Source: Alphaproteobacteria bacterium
GTDB taxonomy: Bacteria; Pseudomonadota; Alphaproteobacteria; Rhodobacterales; Rhodobacteraceae
Reading direction: 5' to 3'
Assembly: GCA_030425925.1 (NCBI GenBank)
Contig: JAUHZO010000004.1
Location: 124,001-188,000 of the forward strand
DNA: 64,000 nt
Under the pieces are notes generated by a model. The model worked only from the letters and a program-made list of their open reading frames with translations. It searched no databases and was not told where the DNA came from. Shown piece after piece: positions 52,991-61,723 of this stretch. A program made the translations under genes and the position numbers. Position 1 is the first letter of the stretch; every line of letters starts with the position of its first letter.

Positions 52991-53034
52991 CATTCTGATT
53001 CTGGAATGTAATATACATTCTGAACTTGGAATGT
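52991..53034 (-). promoter_or_regulatory. Twin ATTC-N8-GAAT operators (SqrR/BigR-like)
   Basis: Two tandem sites, ATTCTGATTCTGGAAT (52992-53007) and ATTCTGAACTTGGAAT (53017-53032), 25 bases apart, in a strongly A/T-rich stretch upstream of the membrane-protein gene. The form is that reported for SqrR, the persulfide-sensing ArsR repressor of Rhodobacter. The spacing places both sites on nearly the same helix face after 2.4 turns. Confidence 0.65.
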
Positions 53035-53097
53035 AAAGTCCGATGTCACGGATCGTCGTTAACGTCCTGTAAACCGGTTTGCGGCAAGCTCCGGGGC

Positions 53098-53484
53098 ATG
53101 CGTATCATCCTGCTCTTCCCCGTTTTGCTGTTCCTTGCCGCCTGCGATGGGGCCAGCCCCGCCTTCCGCGACGCGCACAAGGTGACCACCGTCGTCGAAG
53201 GGTCCCGCTTTACCCTGCGGGTGCGTGACAACATGGTCGAGGCGATCCGCACCTCGCCCGAGATGCTGCCCCGCTATGACGAGGTGGCGCGCAAGGCGGC
53301 CTTTGCCGCCGAACGGGAAACCGGCTGCAAGGTGGCCTGGGCAGAAGGCGATCCCGCCATGCTGCTCATGGGGATGTCCTGCAACGGCGCGCCGCCGCCG
53401 CCCAAACCGCGCCGCCGCGAGATGCTGTTTTGCGATATTGTCGACGGAACCGGCGGCACGTCCTTTGCTTGCGAACTGTCCTGA
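53098..53484 (+). CDS. Hypothetical lipoprotein
   Basis: 128 aa. A lipoprotein signal MRIILLFPVLLFLAACDGA (lipobox LAAC). The mature domain has cysteines at RETGCKVAW, GMSCNGAP, LFCDIV and SFACELS, perhaps two disulfides in the periplasm. No family name known to me. Divergent from the membrane-protein gene across the twin operators, so co-regulation is possible. Confidence 0.72.
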   Translation: MRIILLFPVLLFLAACDGASPAFRDAHKVTTVVEGSRFTLRVRDNMVEAIRTSPEMLPRYDEVARKAAFAAERETGCKVAWAEGDPAMLLMGMSCNGAPPPPKPRRREMLFCDIVDGTGGTSFACELS

Positions 53485-53732
53485 CGCAGGCCTTTCATGG
53501 CAAGGGCCGTTGGCCGCGTTGTGGCGAAACTCCCGCGGGGGATGAGCCGCAGCGCTTGAACATGTGCATGGCCGCTGTTCCGGATCGGGCAGGTCGTCGG
53601 CGACCGGCGGTCGGCCAAAATCCGCAATATCTTGTGGAGAACCGGCGGGCAACCGCCAAATAGGCGGGTGCAGCGTTGACAGCCCGGCCCGTCAGACCGC
53701 ACCCTGTAGCCCCAGACAGGAATCGGACGCAC

Positions 53733-56700
53733 GTGCAATTCACCAAACTCAGACTGACCGGCTTCAAGAGCTTTGTGGACCCGACCGATCTGATCATCGC
53801 CGAGGGGCTGACAGGTGTGGTCGGGCCCAACGGGTGCGGCAAGTCCAACCTGCTGGAAGCGTTGCGCTGGGTGATGGGGGAAAACCGCCCGACGGCGATG
53901 CGCGGCGGCGGGATGGAAGACGTGATTTTTGCCGGCGCCGCAACGCGCCCGGCGCGCAACTTTGCCGAAGTCGCGCTGAGCGTCGACAATGCCGACCGGC
54001 TGGCCCCGTCGGGGTTCAACGACAGCGACCACCTGGAGATCGTGCGGCGGATCACCCGCGATGTCGGTTCGGCCTACAAGTTCAATGGCAAGGAAACCCG
54101 TGCCCGCGACATCCAGATGCTGTTTGCCGATGCCGCCACGGGCGCGCATTCGCCGGCGTTGGTGCGGCAGGGGCAGATTTCGGAACTGATCAATGCCAAG
54201 CCCAAGAATCGCCGCCGCGTGCTGGAAGATGCCGCCGGGATCGGCGGGCTGTACCAGCGCCGCCATGAGGCCGAGCTGAAGCTCAAGAGCACCGAGGCCA
54301 ACCTGACGCGGGTCGACGACGTGGTGGACCAGCTGGCCGGGCAGCTGACCCAGCTGGCGCGTCAGGCGCGGCAGGCGGCGCGCTACCGTGCCATCGGCGA
54401 AGAGCTGCGGCGCACCGAGGGCATGCTGCTGTATCGCCGCTGGAAAGAGGCCGATGCCGTGCGGGCGAGTGCCGAAGACACGCTGCGGGCCCACATCACC
54501 GCCGCGGCCCAGGCCGAACAGGCGGTGCGCCGGGCCGAGACGGCGCGGGCCGGGGCCGAAGAGGCTCTGCCCCCGCTGCGCGAAGAGGACGCCATCGCCT
54601 CGGCCGTGTTGCAGCGGCTCAGCGTCGAACGTGATGCTCTGACCGACGAGGAAACCCGCGCGGCCGAGCGGATCGAGGCTCTGACCCGGCGGATCGAACA
54701 GCTGTCCCGGGACATGGCGCGGGAAGACGAGCTGAACCGCGACGCCGGCGAGTCGATCGCCCGGCTGGAGCGCGAGACGCAGCATCTGGCGCAGGCGCTG
54801 GACGGTCATGACGATCGCCTGGCGCAGGCCGCCGCGGCGGCGCAGGAGGCGGCGCAGGTGCTGCAGGCGCGCGAGGCCGAGCTTTCGGAACAGACCGAGG
54901 ACGTGGCCCGTCTCGCCGCGCGGCATCAGTCGGCGCACCGATTCCTTGACGATTGCCGCAAGACGCTGGCGCGCCACGAAACCGAAGCGCAGAAGGCGCG
55001 CGCGGCTGTAAGCGAGGCCGAAACCCAGTGCGGAGAGAGTGCTGCCGCCGCCGAGACCGCCGCCGTTCAGGCCCGCAGCGCACAGGCCACCGCCGAACGG
55101 GCCGAGACGGTGCTGGCCCAGGCCGAAACCGCGCGGGCCGACACCCAGGCCCGGGAATCCGAGGCCCGCGCCGCACGTTCCGCCGCCGAGGGCGAGATGA
55201 GCGCGCTCGCCGCCGAGGTGAAGGCGCTGGCCCGTCTGCTGGATCGCGACACTGCCGAGGGCGGACAGGTGCTGGACCGGCTGCAGGTGGAGCAGGGATT
55301 CGAAAAGGCGCTGGGCGCGGCGCTGTCGGACGATCTGCGCGCGCCCGAAGTGTTCGGGGACGGGCCGTCGGGCTGGACGGCGCTGCCGCCTTACGACGTG
55401 ACGCAGCCCTTGCCCGCCGGGGTGACCTCGCTGGTGCAGCATGTCTCTGTTCCGGACGTACTGGCGCGGCGGATGTCGCAGATCGGCGTGGTGGCCGGCG
55501 AGGACGGGCCGCGCCTGCAGCCGCTCCTGCGCCCCGGGCAGCGGCTGGTCAGCCCGGACGGCGATCTCTGGCGCTGGGACGGCTTTCGTGCCTGGGCCGA
55601 AGACGCCCCTTCGGCGGCGGCGCTGCGGCTGGAGCAGCTGAACCGGCTTGAGGCGCTCAAGCAGGAGATGGCGCAGGCCGAGGCCAGGCTGGAGGGCACG
55701 CGCGCCGCGCATGAGCGGCTGAGCGCCCGGCTGGCCGATCTGACCGGGGCGGACAAGGCCGCACGCGAGGCGCGGCGCGAGGCCGACCGGGCAGTGACCG
55801 AGGCAGTGCGCGCGCAGACCCGGGCCGAGGCCGACCGCGACCGCGCCGAGGGCCGCCTCGACAGCCTGCGCCTTGCCGTGCGGCGGCACGAGGACGAGGC
55901 GGTGGCGGCACGGGCACAACTGGCCGAAGCCGAGCAGGCGGTGGCGGCGCTGGACGATCTGGAGGCCGCCCGTGCCCGCGCCGAGGACATCCGCCTGACG
56001 GTGGAAGCGGCCCGCATGACGATGATGACACGGCGCTCCGGTCATGACGAATTGCGCCGCGACGGCGAGGCGCGCCGGGGGCGGGCGCAGCGTGTGGCCA
56101 AGGAGCTGGCCTCGTGGCGGGGCCGGCTCGACACCGCGTCGGGACGCAGTTCCGAGTTGCAGACGCGGCGCGACGCGGCCGAAGCCGAGCTGGCCGGTGC
56201 GGCCGGAGTTCCCGACCAGCTGGCGGACAAGCGCGCCCGGCTGGCCGAAGGGCTGAAAAAGGCCGACGCGCGCAAGGCGGCGGCGGCAGATGCCCTGGCG
56301 GGGGCCGAGACGGCGCTGCGCCAGGCGATCACGGCCGAACGCGAGGCCGAACGCCAGGCCGGCGAGGCGCGGGAGGCGCGGGCCCGCGCCGAGGCCAAGG
56401 CCGAGTCTGCCCGCGCCGCGGTCGAGGCCGCCGCCGCGCGCATTGCGGACGAACAGGACACAAGCCCCGCGGCCCTGCTGGAGCGCCTGGGCTGCGATCC
56501 CGACAGCATGCCCGATGCCGACAGGATCGAGGCCGAACTGGGCCGCCTGAAGCGCCAGCGCGACGCGCTGGGCGCCGTCAACCTGCGGGCCGAGGAAGAC
56601 GCCAGGACGGTACAGGCCGAGCATGACACCCTGCTGTCGGAAAAGGCCGATCTGGAAGAGGCGGTGCGCACGCTGCGGGGCGGGATCGCCAGCCTCAACC

Positions 56701-57188
56701 GCGAGGGCCGCGAACGCCTGCTGACGGCGTTCGAGCAGGTGAACGAGAACTTTGCCCTGCTGTTCACCCATCTGTTCCGCGGCGGCGAGGCCAATCTGGT
56801 GATGGTCGAATCCGATGACCCGCTGGAAGCGGGGCTGGAGATCATGTGCCAGCCGCCGGGCAAGAAGCTGTCGACGCTGTCTCTGTTGTCGGGGGGCGAG
56901 CAGACGCTGACCGCGCTGGCGCTGATCTTTGCCGTCTTCCTGGCCAACCCGGCCCCGATCTGTGTGTTGGACGAGGTCGACGCGCCTCTGGACGATGCCA
57001 ATGTCACCCGGTTCTGCGACATGCTGGACGAAATGTGCCGCCGCACCGATACGCGGTTCCTGATCATCACCCACCACGCGGTGACGATGAGCCGGATGGA
57101 CCGCCTGTTCGGGGTGACGATGCAGGAACAGGGGGTCAGCCAGCTGGTCTCGGTGGATCTCAAGCGCGCGGAAACGCTGGTGGCGTGA
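53733..57188 (+). CDS. smc: Chromosome segregation protein SMC
   Basis: 1151 aa, GTG start with AGGA upstream. Walker A VVGPNGCGKSNLLEALRW near residue 30; two long coiled coils rich in Ala, Arg and Glu (residues about 170-500 and 660-990) on either side of a hinge (about 510-650: GFEKALGAALSDDLRAPEVF); C-terminal ABC signature LSGGEQTLTALALIFA and Walker B CVLDEVDAPLDD. A homodimeric condensin that organises the chromosome with ScpAB, not encoded here. The 250 bases before it (53485-53732) show no gene. Confidence 0.96.
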   Translation: MQFTKLRLTGFKSFVDPTDLIIAEGLTGVVGPNGCGKSNLLEALRWVMGENRPTAMRGGGMEDVIFAGAATRPARNFAEVALSVDNADRLAPSGFNDSDHLEIVRRITRDVGSAYKFNGKETRARDIQMLFADAATGAHSPALVRQGQISELINAKPKNRRRVLEDAAGIGGLYQRRHEAELKLKSTEANLTRVDDVVDQLAGQLTQLARQARQAARYRAIGEELRRTEGMLLYRRWKEADAVRASAEDTLRAHITAAAQAEQAVRRAETARAGAEEALPPLREEDAIASAVLQRLSVERDALTDEETRAAERIEALTRRIEQLSRDMAREDELNRDAGESIARLERETQHLAQALDGHDDRLAQAAAAAQEAAQVLQAREAELSEQTEDVARLAARHQSAHRFLDDCRKTLARHETEAQKARAAVSEAETQCGESAAAAETAAVQARSAQATAERAETVLAQAETARADTQARESEARAARSAAEGEMSALAAEVKALARLLDRDTAEGGQVLDRLQVEQGFEKALGAALSDDLRAPEVFGDGPSGWTALPPYDVTQPLPAGVTSLVQHVSVPDVLARRMSQIGVVAGEDGPRLQPLLRPGQRLVSPDGDLWRWDGFRAWAEDAPSAAALRLEQLNRLEALKQEMAQAEARLEGTRAAHERLSARLADLTGADKAAREARREADRAVTEAVRAQTRAEADRDRAEGRLDSLRLAVRRHEDEAVAARAQLAEAEQAVAALDDLEAARARAEDIRLTVEAARMTMMTRRSGHDELRRDGEARRGRAQRVAKELASWRGRLDTASGRSSELQTRRDAAEAELAGAAGVPDQLADKRARLAEGLKKADARKAAAADALAGAETALRQAITAEREAERQAGEAREARARAEAKAESARAAVEAAAARIADEQDTSPAALLERLGCDPDSMPDADRIEAELGRLKRQRDALGAVNLRAEEDARTVQAEHDTLLSEKADLEEAVRTLRGGIASLNREGRERLLTAFEQVNENFALLFTHLFRGGEANLVMVESDDPLEAGLEIMCQPPGKKLSTLSLLSGGEQTLTALALIFAVFLANPAPICVLDEVDAPLDDANVTRFCDMLDEMCRRTDTRFLIITHHAVTMSRMDRLFGVTMQEQGVSQLVSVDLKRAETLVA

Positions 57189-57319
57189 TGCCGCATGGCG
57201 CTCGTTCCGGCCCCCGCGGGCCGGAACATCGCCCCACCCGCCATCCCGCAGCGCGGCACACGGGCCGGTCACTGCATCGTGACGCGGCGGTAAGGGTGTT
57301 CCGGTCTAGGCTTGGCGAC

Positions 57320-57697
57320 ATGACATGCAGGATACCCATTGCAACGATTTTCATGGCGATGCTGGCTGCGGGCATCGCCGCACCGGCAGGGGCAGACAGC
57401 TATGCCCTGCGCGCGGGTGATGAGCGTCTGGACGCGCAGGCGATGCGGTCCCGTCTGTCGGGCCATGTGCTGACCTTCTACGATGAAGGGCAGTCGGAGT
57501 ACTATGTCGACGGGCGCTACACCTATACCTATGCCGGGGATGGCGGCACGGCCTATGGCTACTGGCGCGTGACCGAGGACGGGGCGGTCTGCGTCGACTT
57601 CATCAACGGCTTCGCGCGCTGCGACCTTTACGTGATGAACGGCGTGCGGATGATCCTGCTGGACGAACGCGGAGACCGTTACCCGGTGCGCCCCTGA
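57320..57697 (+). CDS. Secreted hypothetical protein
   Basis: 125 aa with a signal peptide (CRIPIATIFMAMLAAGIAAP; cleavage after GADS/A). The mature part is aromatic-rich: YYVDGRYTYTYAGDGGTAYGYW and CVDFINGFARCDLYVMNG, with two cysteines, a beta-strand style of small periplasmic domain. Not recognised. Separate transcription unit after smc. Confidence 0.7.
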   Translation: MTCRIPIATIFMAMLAAGIAAPAGADSYALRAGDERLDAQAMRSRLSGHVLTFYDEGQSEYYVDGRYTYTYAGDGGTAYGYWRVTEDGAVCVDFINGFARCDLYVMNGVRMILLDERGDRYPVRP

Positions 57698-57742
57698 CCG
57701 GGCTGGCTTGCGCCTTCGGGGCGCGGCGGTCAGGGTGACGGC

Positions 57743-58594
57743 ATGCGTCTGTTCCTGCTGACATCGCTGACCATGCTGGCCTTTGCCGCCAATTCCGTGC
57801 TGAACCGCGCGGCGCTGAGCGCGGGTGCCATTGCCGCGCTCCCCTTCGGGACGCTGCGGCTGCTGGCCGGGGCTGTGGCGCTGGGCGCGTTGTGCCTGGC
57901 GCTGAGGGGCGGGCTGCGGCTGGCCGGTCCGGGACGCATGGCCGCGGTGGCGGGGTTGCTTGCCTATATCTACGGGTTTTCGGCGGCCTATCAGGCGCTG
58001 GATGCCGGGCTGGGCGCACTGATCCTGTTCGGCATGGTGCAGGTGAGCATGTTCGCAGGCAGCCTGGCGGGCGGAGAACGTCCGCCGCCCCAGCGCTGGG
58101 CCGGGGCCTGCCTGGCGCTGATCGGGCTGGGCTGGCTGTTCTGGCCGGGGGACGCGGCGCGCATCAGTCTGGCCCATGGCGCGCTGATGGCGATGGCGGG
58201 GATCGGCTGGGGCGTCTATTCGCTGGCCGGTCGGCTTGCATCGGACCCGCTGGCCGCCACGGCGGCGAATTTCCTGCTGGCGGCTACAGGCGGACTGTTG
58301 CTGAGCGCGGCCTGGCCCGCGCCGCCCGTGCCGGTGCCATCCAGCGAGACGGGGATCACGCTGGCGCTGGTCTCGGGCGCGGTGACCTCGGGTCTGGGCT
58401 ATGCGCTTTGGTACCGGGTGCTGCCGGATCTGCCCGGGACGGTGGCGGCGGTGGCACAGCTGACCGTGCCGGTCCTGGCCATGCTGGGCGGAGTGATCGT
58501 TCTGGGTGAGCCGCTGACCGCGGCCTTTGCCGTGGCCGCGGGGCTCGTGCTGGGCGGCGTTGCGCTGTCTTTGGTTCCGGCCCGGCGCCTGTGA
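57743..58594 (+). CDS. DMT superfamily (EamA) transporter
   Basis: 283 aa, ten transmembrane segments in two EamA repeats: LFLLTSLTMLAFAANSVLNR and, in the second half, ALMAMAGIGWGVYSLAGR. A C-terminal LTVPVLAMLGGVIVLGEPLTAA is the typical last-repeat motif. Exports small metabolites such as amino acids or purines; substrate not deducible. Confidence 0.88.
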   Translation: MRLFLLTSLTMLAFAANSVLNRAALSAGAIAALPFGTLRLLAGAVALGALCLALRGGLRLAGPGRMAAVAGLLAYIYGFSAAYQALDAGLGALILFGMVQVSMFAGSLAGGERPPPQRWAGACLALIGLGWLFWPGDAARISLAHGALMAMAGIGWGVYSLAGRLASDPLAATAANFLLAATGGLLLSAAWPAPPVPVPSSETGITLALVSGAVTSGLGYALWYRVLPDLPGTVAAVAQLTVPVLAMLGGVIVLGEPLTAAFAVAAGLVLGGVALSLVPARRL

Positions 58595-58713
58595 TCCGCG
58601 TCACACCCTTTGATTGAATTATCTTGATGCAAATTCTCCTAATGCGCAGGTTCGGGGGGTCATGTCTGTTTCAGTTCTCGTGTTTCAACCCAAGTCAGCA
58701 AAGGAGATCCCCG

Positions 58714-59358
58714 ATGTTCCGCAAAGCGGCCCTTGCCCTTCTGGCGGGCCTGTCCCTGAATTCGGTACACCCCCGCGCCGCCGCCGCCGATGTCGATGCC
58801 TATATCGGCGACATCATGATGGTCGGCTTCAATTTCTGCCCCCGCAATTGGGCCGAGTTGAACGGCCAGCTGATCCCGATCTCGCAGAACAACGCGCTGT
58901 TCTCGCTGATCGGCACCACCTATGGCGGCGACGGGATCACCACCTTTGCCCTGCCGGACATGCGCGGGCGCACCGCCACGCAACACGGCCAAGGCGCGGG
59001 CCTGACGCCTCGTCAAATGGGCCAGGCGTTCGGACGGCAGGCCGAGGTGCTGACCCCGTCCAACCTGCCACTGCACAACCATGCGGTCAGCAATACGGCC
59101 AGTTCGACCCTGCACGCCACCGATGCGATCGTGAATTCGCGTTCGCCCAGCGGGGCAAAGCTGGGCGAACAGCCCATCGTGTCCGCCTATGCTTCGGGTC
59201 AGACGCTGGATTCCACCCTGGCCAGCGGCACGGTGCAGACCCAGGTGACCACGACACTCGCCTCCGCCGGCAGCAACCTGAGCTTTGAAATCAACCAGCC
59301 TTCGACGGGGATTCTCTACTGCATCGCGTTGTTCGGCACCTATCCGCCCCGCAACTGA
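58714..59358 (+). CDS. Secreted tail-collar domain protein, copy 1
   Basis: 214 aa with a signal peptide (FRKAALALLAGLSLNSVHP; cleavage near AAA-DV). The mature N-terminal half is a phage tail-collar domain: FCPRNWAELNGQLIPISQNN, GTTYGGDGITTFALPDMRGR. The C-terminal part is Ser/Thr-rich with an LHATDAI segment. Such microcystin-dependent-like proteins have collar folds but occur outside phages; function unknown. AAGGAG ten bases before the ATG. Confidence 0.83.
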   Translation: MFRKAALALLAGLSLNSVHPRAAAADVDAYIGDIMMVGFNFCPRNWAELNGQLIPISQNNALFSLIGTTYGGDGITTFALPDMRGRTATQHGQGAGLTPRQMGQAFGRQAEVLTPSNLPLHNHAVSNTASSTLHATDAIVNSRSPSGAKLGEQPIVSAYASGQTLDSTLASGTVQTQVTTTLASAGSNLSFEINQPSTGILYCIALFGTYPPRN

Positions 59359-59400
59359 GCGTTGCACCCCTTTTCCGTCAGACAAACCATGGAGACCAAG

Positions 59401-60051
59401 ATGCTTCTGAAAACCGCCCTGCGCGGCCTGACCGCCGCTGCCGTCGTCGCAACCCCGTTCCTTTCCAGTCCGGCCGCGGCAGGACCGAACCCGTACCTTG
59501 GGGAAATCACCCCGATGGCCAACAGTTTCTGCCCGCGCGGCACGATGGAGGCCAATGGCCAGTTGCTGGCAATTGCGCAGTACAGCGCGCTTTTCGCGCT
59601 CTTCGGCACGACATATGGCGGGGACGCTCGGACCACGTTCGCGTTGCCCGACCTGCGTGGCCGGGTGCCGGTGCATGCCGGAACCGGCCCGGGCCTTCAG
59701 CCGGTTTCGCAAGGGGCCCGCTACGGGTCTGAAACGCATGTGTTGAACGTGCTGGAAATGCCCTCGCACAGCCACGCTGCCTCCTCGACCGCCGTCTCGG
59801 AACTGCACGCCACCACGGCCACCGGCACCCAGCAAAGCCCCAACGGCGCGCAGCTGGCCGAACTGCCGCAAGGTGCCGCGTTTGCCACCGGTGCGACCTT
59901 TGACAGCACGATGGATGCGGGATCGGTCCAGACCACGGTGCAGACCAACGTCCTGAACAGCGGCGGAAGCCAGCCGTTCAACATCATCCAGCCGACGCTG
60001 GTGATCCGCTTCTGCGTGGCCACCGAGGGGGTCTTCCCCTCGCGCAGTTGA
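59401..60051 (+). CDS. Secreted tail-collar domain protein, copy 2
   Basis: 216 aa, paralogue of the previous gene (FCPRGTMEANGQLLAIAQYS, GTTYGGDARTTFALPDLRGR) with its own signal peptide (LLKTALRGLTAAAVVATPFL). GGAG lies five to eight bases before the ATG at 59401. Both share the SxLHAT and PxGAxL segments in the C-terminal half, so a tandem duplication. No phage genes near. Confidence 0.83.
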   Translation: MLLKTALRGLTAAAVVATPFLSSPAAAGPNPYLGEITPMANSFCPRGTMEANGQLLAIAQYSALFALFGTTYGGDARTTFALPDLRGRVPVHAGTGPGLQPVSQGARYGSETHVLNVLEMPSHSHAASSTAVSELHATTATGTQQSPNGAQLAELPQGAAFATGATFDSTMDAGSVQTTVQTNVLNSGGSQPFNIIQPTLVIRFCVATEGVFPSRS

Positions 60052-60054
60052 GGC

Positions 60055-60498
60055 TCAGCGCAGGATGGGCTCGAGCGGATCGTAGCCCATCCCGTCGCCC
60101 CAGGCGATGCCGGGCAGGCTGTCGGGTTTGAGCCGCAGCCTGCCCGTTTCGTTCCGATCAAAGAAGGCGCGGCGGTGCACGATGCCCTCGGGATCGCGCC
60201 AATCCTCGGTCAACATGCCCTGCGTGACCGTGCAGCGAAAGAACACCTCGACCTGGTGAAAGCCGCTTTTGGGGTCGTGGAACTCGTTGACGAGGCAGGG
60301 TGCGCCCACGGCGATGGTCAGGCCGGTTTCCTCGTGCACCTCGCGGATCAGGTTGTCGGGCAGGCTGGTGCCGCGATGGACACCCCCGCCGGGGGCGCAC
60401 CACAGGTCGCTCTTGTTCCCGGGCCATGCGTTGACCAGCAAAAGCCGGTTGTCCTGCAGGATGACGGCGCGGGCGGCGAGGCGGGGGGACGAAGACAT
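60055..60498 (-). CDS. Nudix hydrolase
   Basis: 147 aa. Nudix box GGVHRGTSLPDNLIREVHEETGL: the REVHEETG catalytic helix is intact, but the first Glu of the GX5E pattern is Thr (RGTSL). CAPGGGVHRG and DNRLLLVNAWPG are further family elements. Cleaves nucleoside diphosphates linked to a moiety; substrate unknown. Converges with the collar genes three bases away. Confidence 0.87.
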   Translation of the reverse strand: MSSSPRLAARAVILQDNRLLLVNAWPGNKSDLWCAPGGGVHRGTSLPDNLIREVHEETGLTIAVGAPCLVNEFHDPKSGFHQVEVFFRCTVTQGMLTEDWRDPEGIVHRRAFFDRNETGRLRLKPDSLPGIAWGDGMGYDPLEPILR

Positions 60499-60567
60499 CT
60501 GACGCTCCTTTTCCGGCTTTCATAGGCCCGGGGCGGGCGCTATGCCAGCGCCGCGAAAGGACGGCTC

Positions 60568-61713
60568 ATGGCGCTTGAACTGACATTGACCGGGGCCCGC
60601 GTGCTGCGGCCCGACGGCTGGGACGCGGCCCCGCTTTGCCTGGCGGCGGGGCAGATCGTGGCCGACCCGGCGGGGCGCGCGGTGGATCTGACGGGCTATG
60701 ATATCCTGCCCGGCATCGTCGACGTGCATGGCGACGGGTTCGAACGCCACATGGCCCCGCGCCGGGGCGCGCTGCGGGAACGAGCGGCGGGTGTGGTGGC
60801 CTGCGCGTCGGAACTGGCGGCAAACGGGATCACGACGGCGGTTCTGGCGCAGTTCTGGTCCTGGGAAGGGGGCATGCGCGGGCCGGACTTTGCCTGCGAG
60901 GTGTTCGACGCCGTGACCGAGGTGGCCCCCACCGTTCCGATGGATCTGCGGCTGCAATTGCGGCTGGAGACGCATTACACCGACAGTTTCCCGGCAGCCG
61001 AAGCAGCGGTGGCGCGCCATGGCATCGGGTATGTCGTGTTCAACGACCATCTGCCGCATGACAGGCTGGCGCAGGGCCGCACGCCGCAACGGCTGACCGG
61101 GCAGGCGCTGAAATCCGGCCGCTCGCCCGAGGCGCATCTGGCGCTGATGCAGGGGTTGTTTGACCGGCGCGCCGAGGTGCCCAAGGCGCTGGACGCGCTT
61201 TGCGCGCGTCTTGCGGGCAGGGGTGTGCGGATGGGCAGCCATGATGACCGCACGGCCGAGGCGCGCGCCGCGTGGCGCGCCCGCGGCGTCCGGATTTCGG
61301 AGTTTCCCGAAACGCACCAGGCCGCCCGGGCTGCCCATGACGCGGGAGAGCCCGTGGTTCTGGGTGCCCCCAACGTGGTGCGGGGGGCCAGCCATGCGGG
61401 CAATGCCTCGGCGCAGGACCTGATCGCGGCGGGGCTGTGCGATGCGCTGGCCTCGGACTACCACTACCCGGCCCCGGCCCGGGCGGCGTGGCGCTGTGTC
61501 GAACTTGGCCTGCTGGACATCCCGCAGGCCTGGCGGCTGGTGTCGGAAGGGCCGGCGCGTGTGTTGGGGCTGGAAGATCGCGGGCAGCTGGTCCCGGGGT
61601 GCCGCGCCGATCTGGTTGTGATGGACCGCCCCTCGCGGCGCATCGTGGCCACGCTGGCCAACGGGCAGGTGGCGTGGTTGAGCGGCGCCGTGGCGGCGCG
61701 TTTCATGGCATGA
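60568..61713 (+). CDS. phnM: Alpha-D-ribose 1-methylphosphonate 5-triphosphate diphosphatase
   Basis: 381 aa, amidohydrolase fold of PhnM: PGIVDVHGDGFERHMAPRRG carries the metal His residues, RLETHYTDSF and VVFNDHLPHDR the middle ligands, GSHDDRTAEARAAW and ALASDYHYPAPARAAW the last. In C-P lyase pathways PhnM removes pyrophosphate. No other phn gene is in the window, so either the operon is elsewhere or the enzyme has another task. Confidence 0.9.
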   Translation: MALELTLTGARVLRPDGWDAAPLCLAAGQIVADPAGRAVDLTGYDILPGIVDVHGDGFERHMAPRRGALRERAAGVVACASELAANGITTAVLAQFWSWEGGMRGPDFACEVFDAVTEVAPTVPMDLRLQLRLETHYTDSFPAAEAAVARHGIGYVVFNDHLPHDRLAQGRTPQRLTGQALKSGRSPEAHLALMQGLFDRRAEVPKALDALCARLAGRGVRMGSHDDRTAEARAAWRARGVRISEFPETHQAARAAHDAGEPVVLGAPNVVRGASHAGNASAQDLIAAGLCDALASDYHYPAPARAAWRCVELGLLDIPQAWRLVSEGPARVLGLEDRGQLVPGCRADLVVMDRPSRRIVATLANGQVAWLSGAVAARFMA

Positions 61714-61723
61714 GCCTTTGGGG

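Noticed and set aside
53274-57272. A 1332-codon open frame antisense to smc
   Set aside because: It mirrors the smc codons on the other strand, is low complexity (Gly/Arg/Gln/His-rich) and has no domain or start signal; smc itself is complete with all motifs.
58714-60051. Prophage or tailocin remnant suggested by the collar domains
   Set aside because: Both proteins have secretion signals, and there are no capsid, tail, lysis or integrase genes around them.
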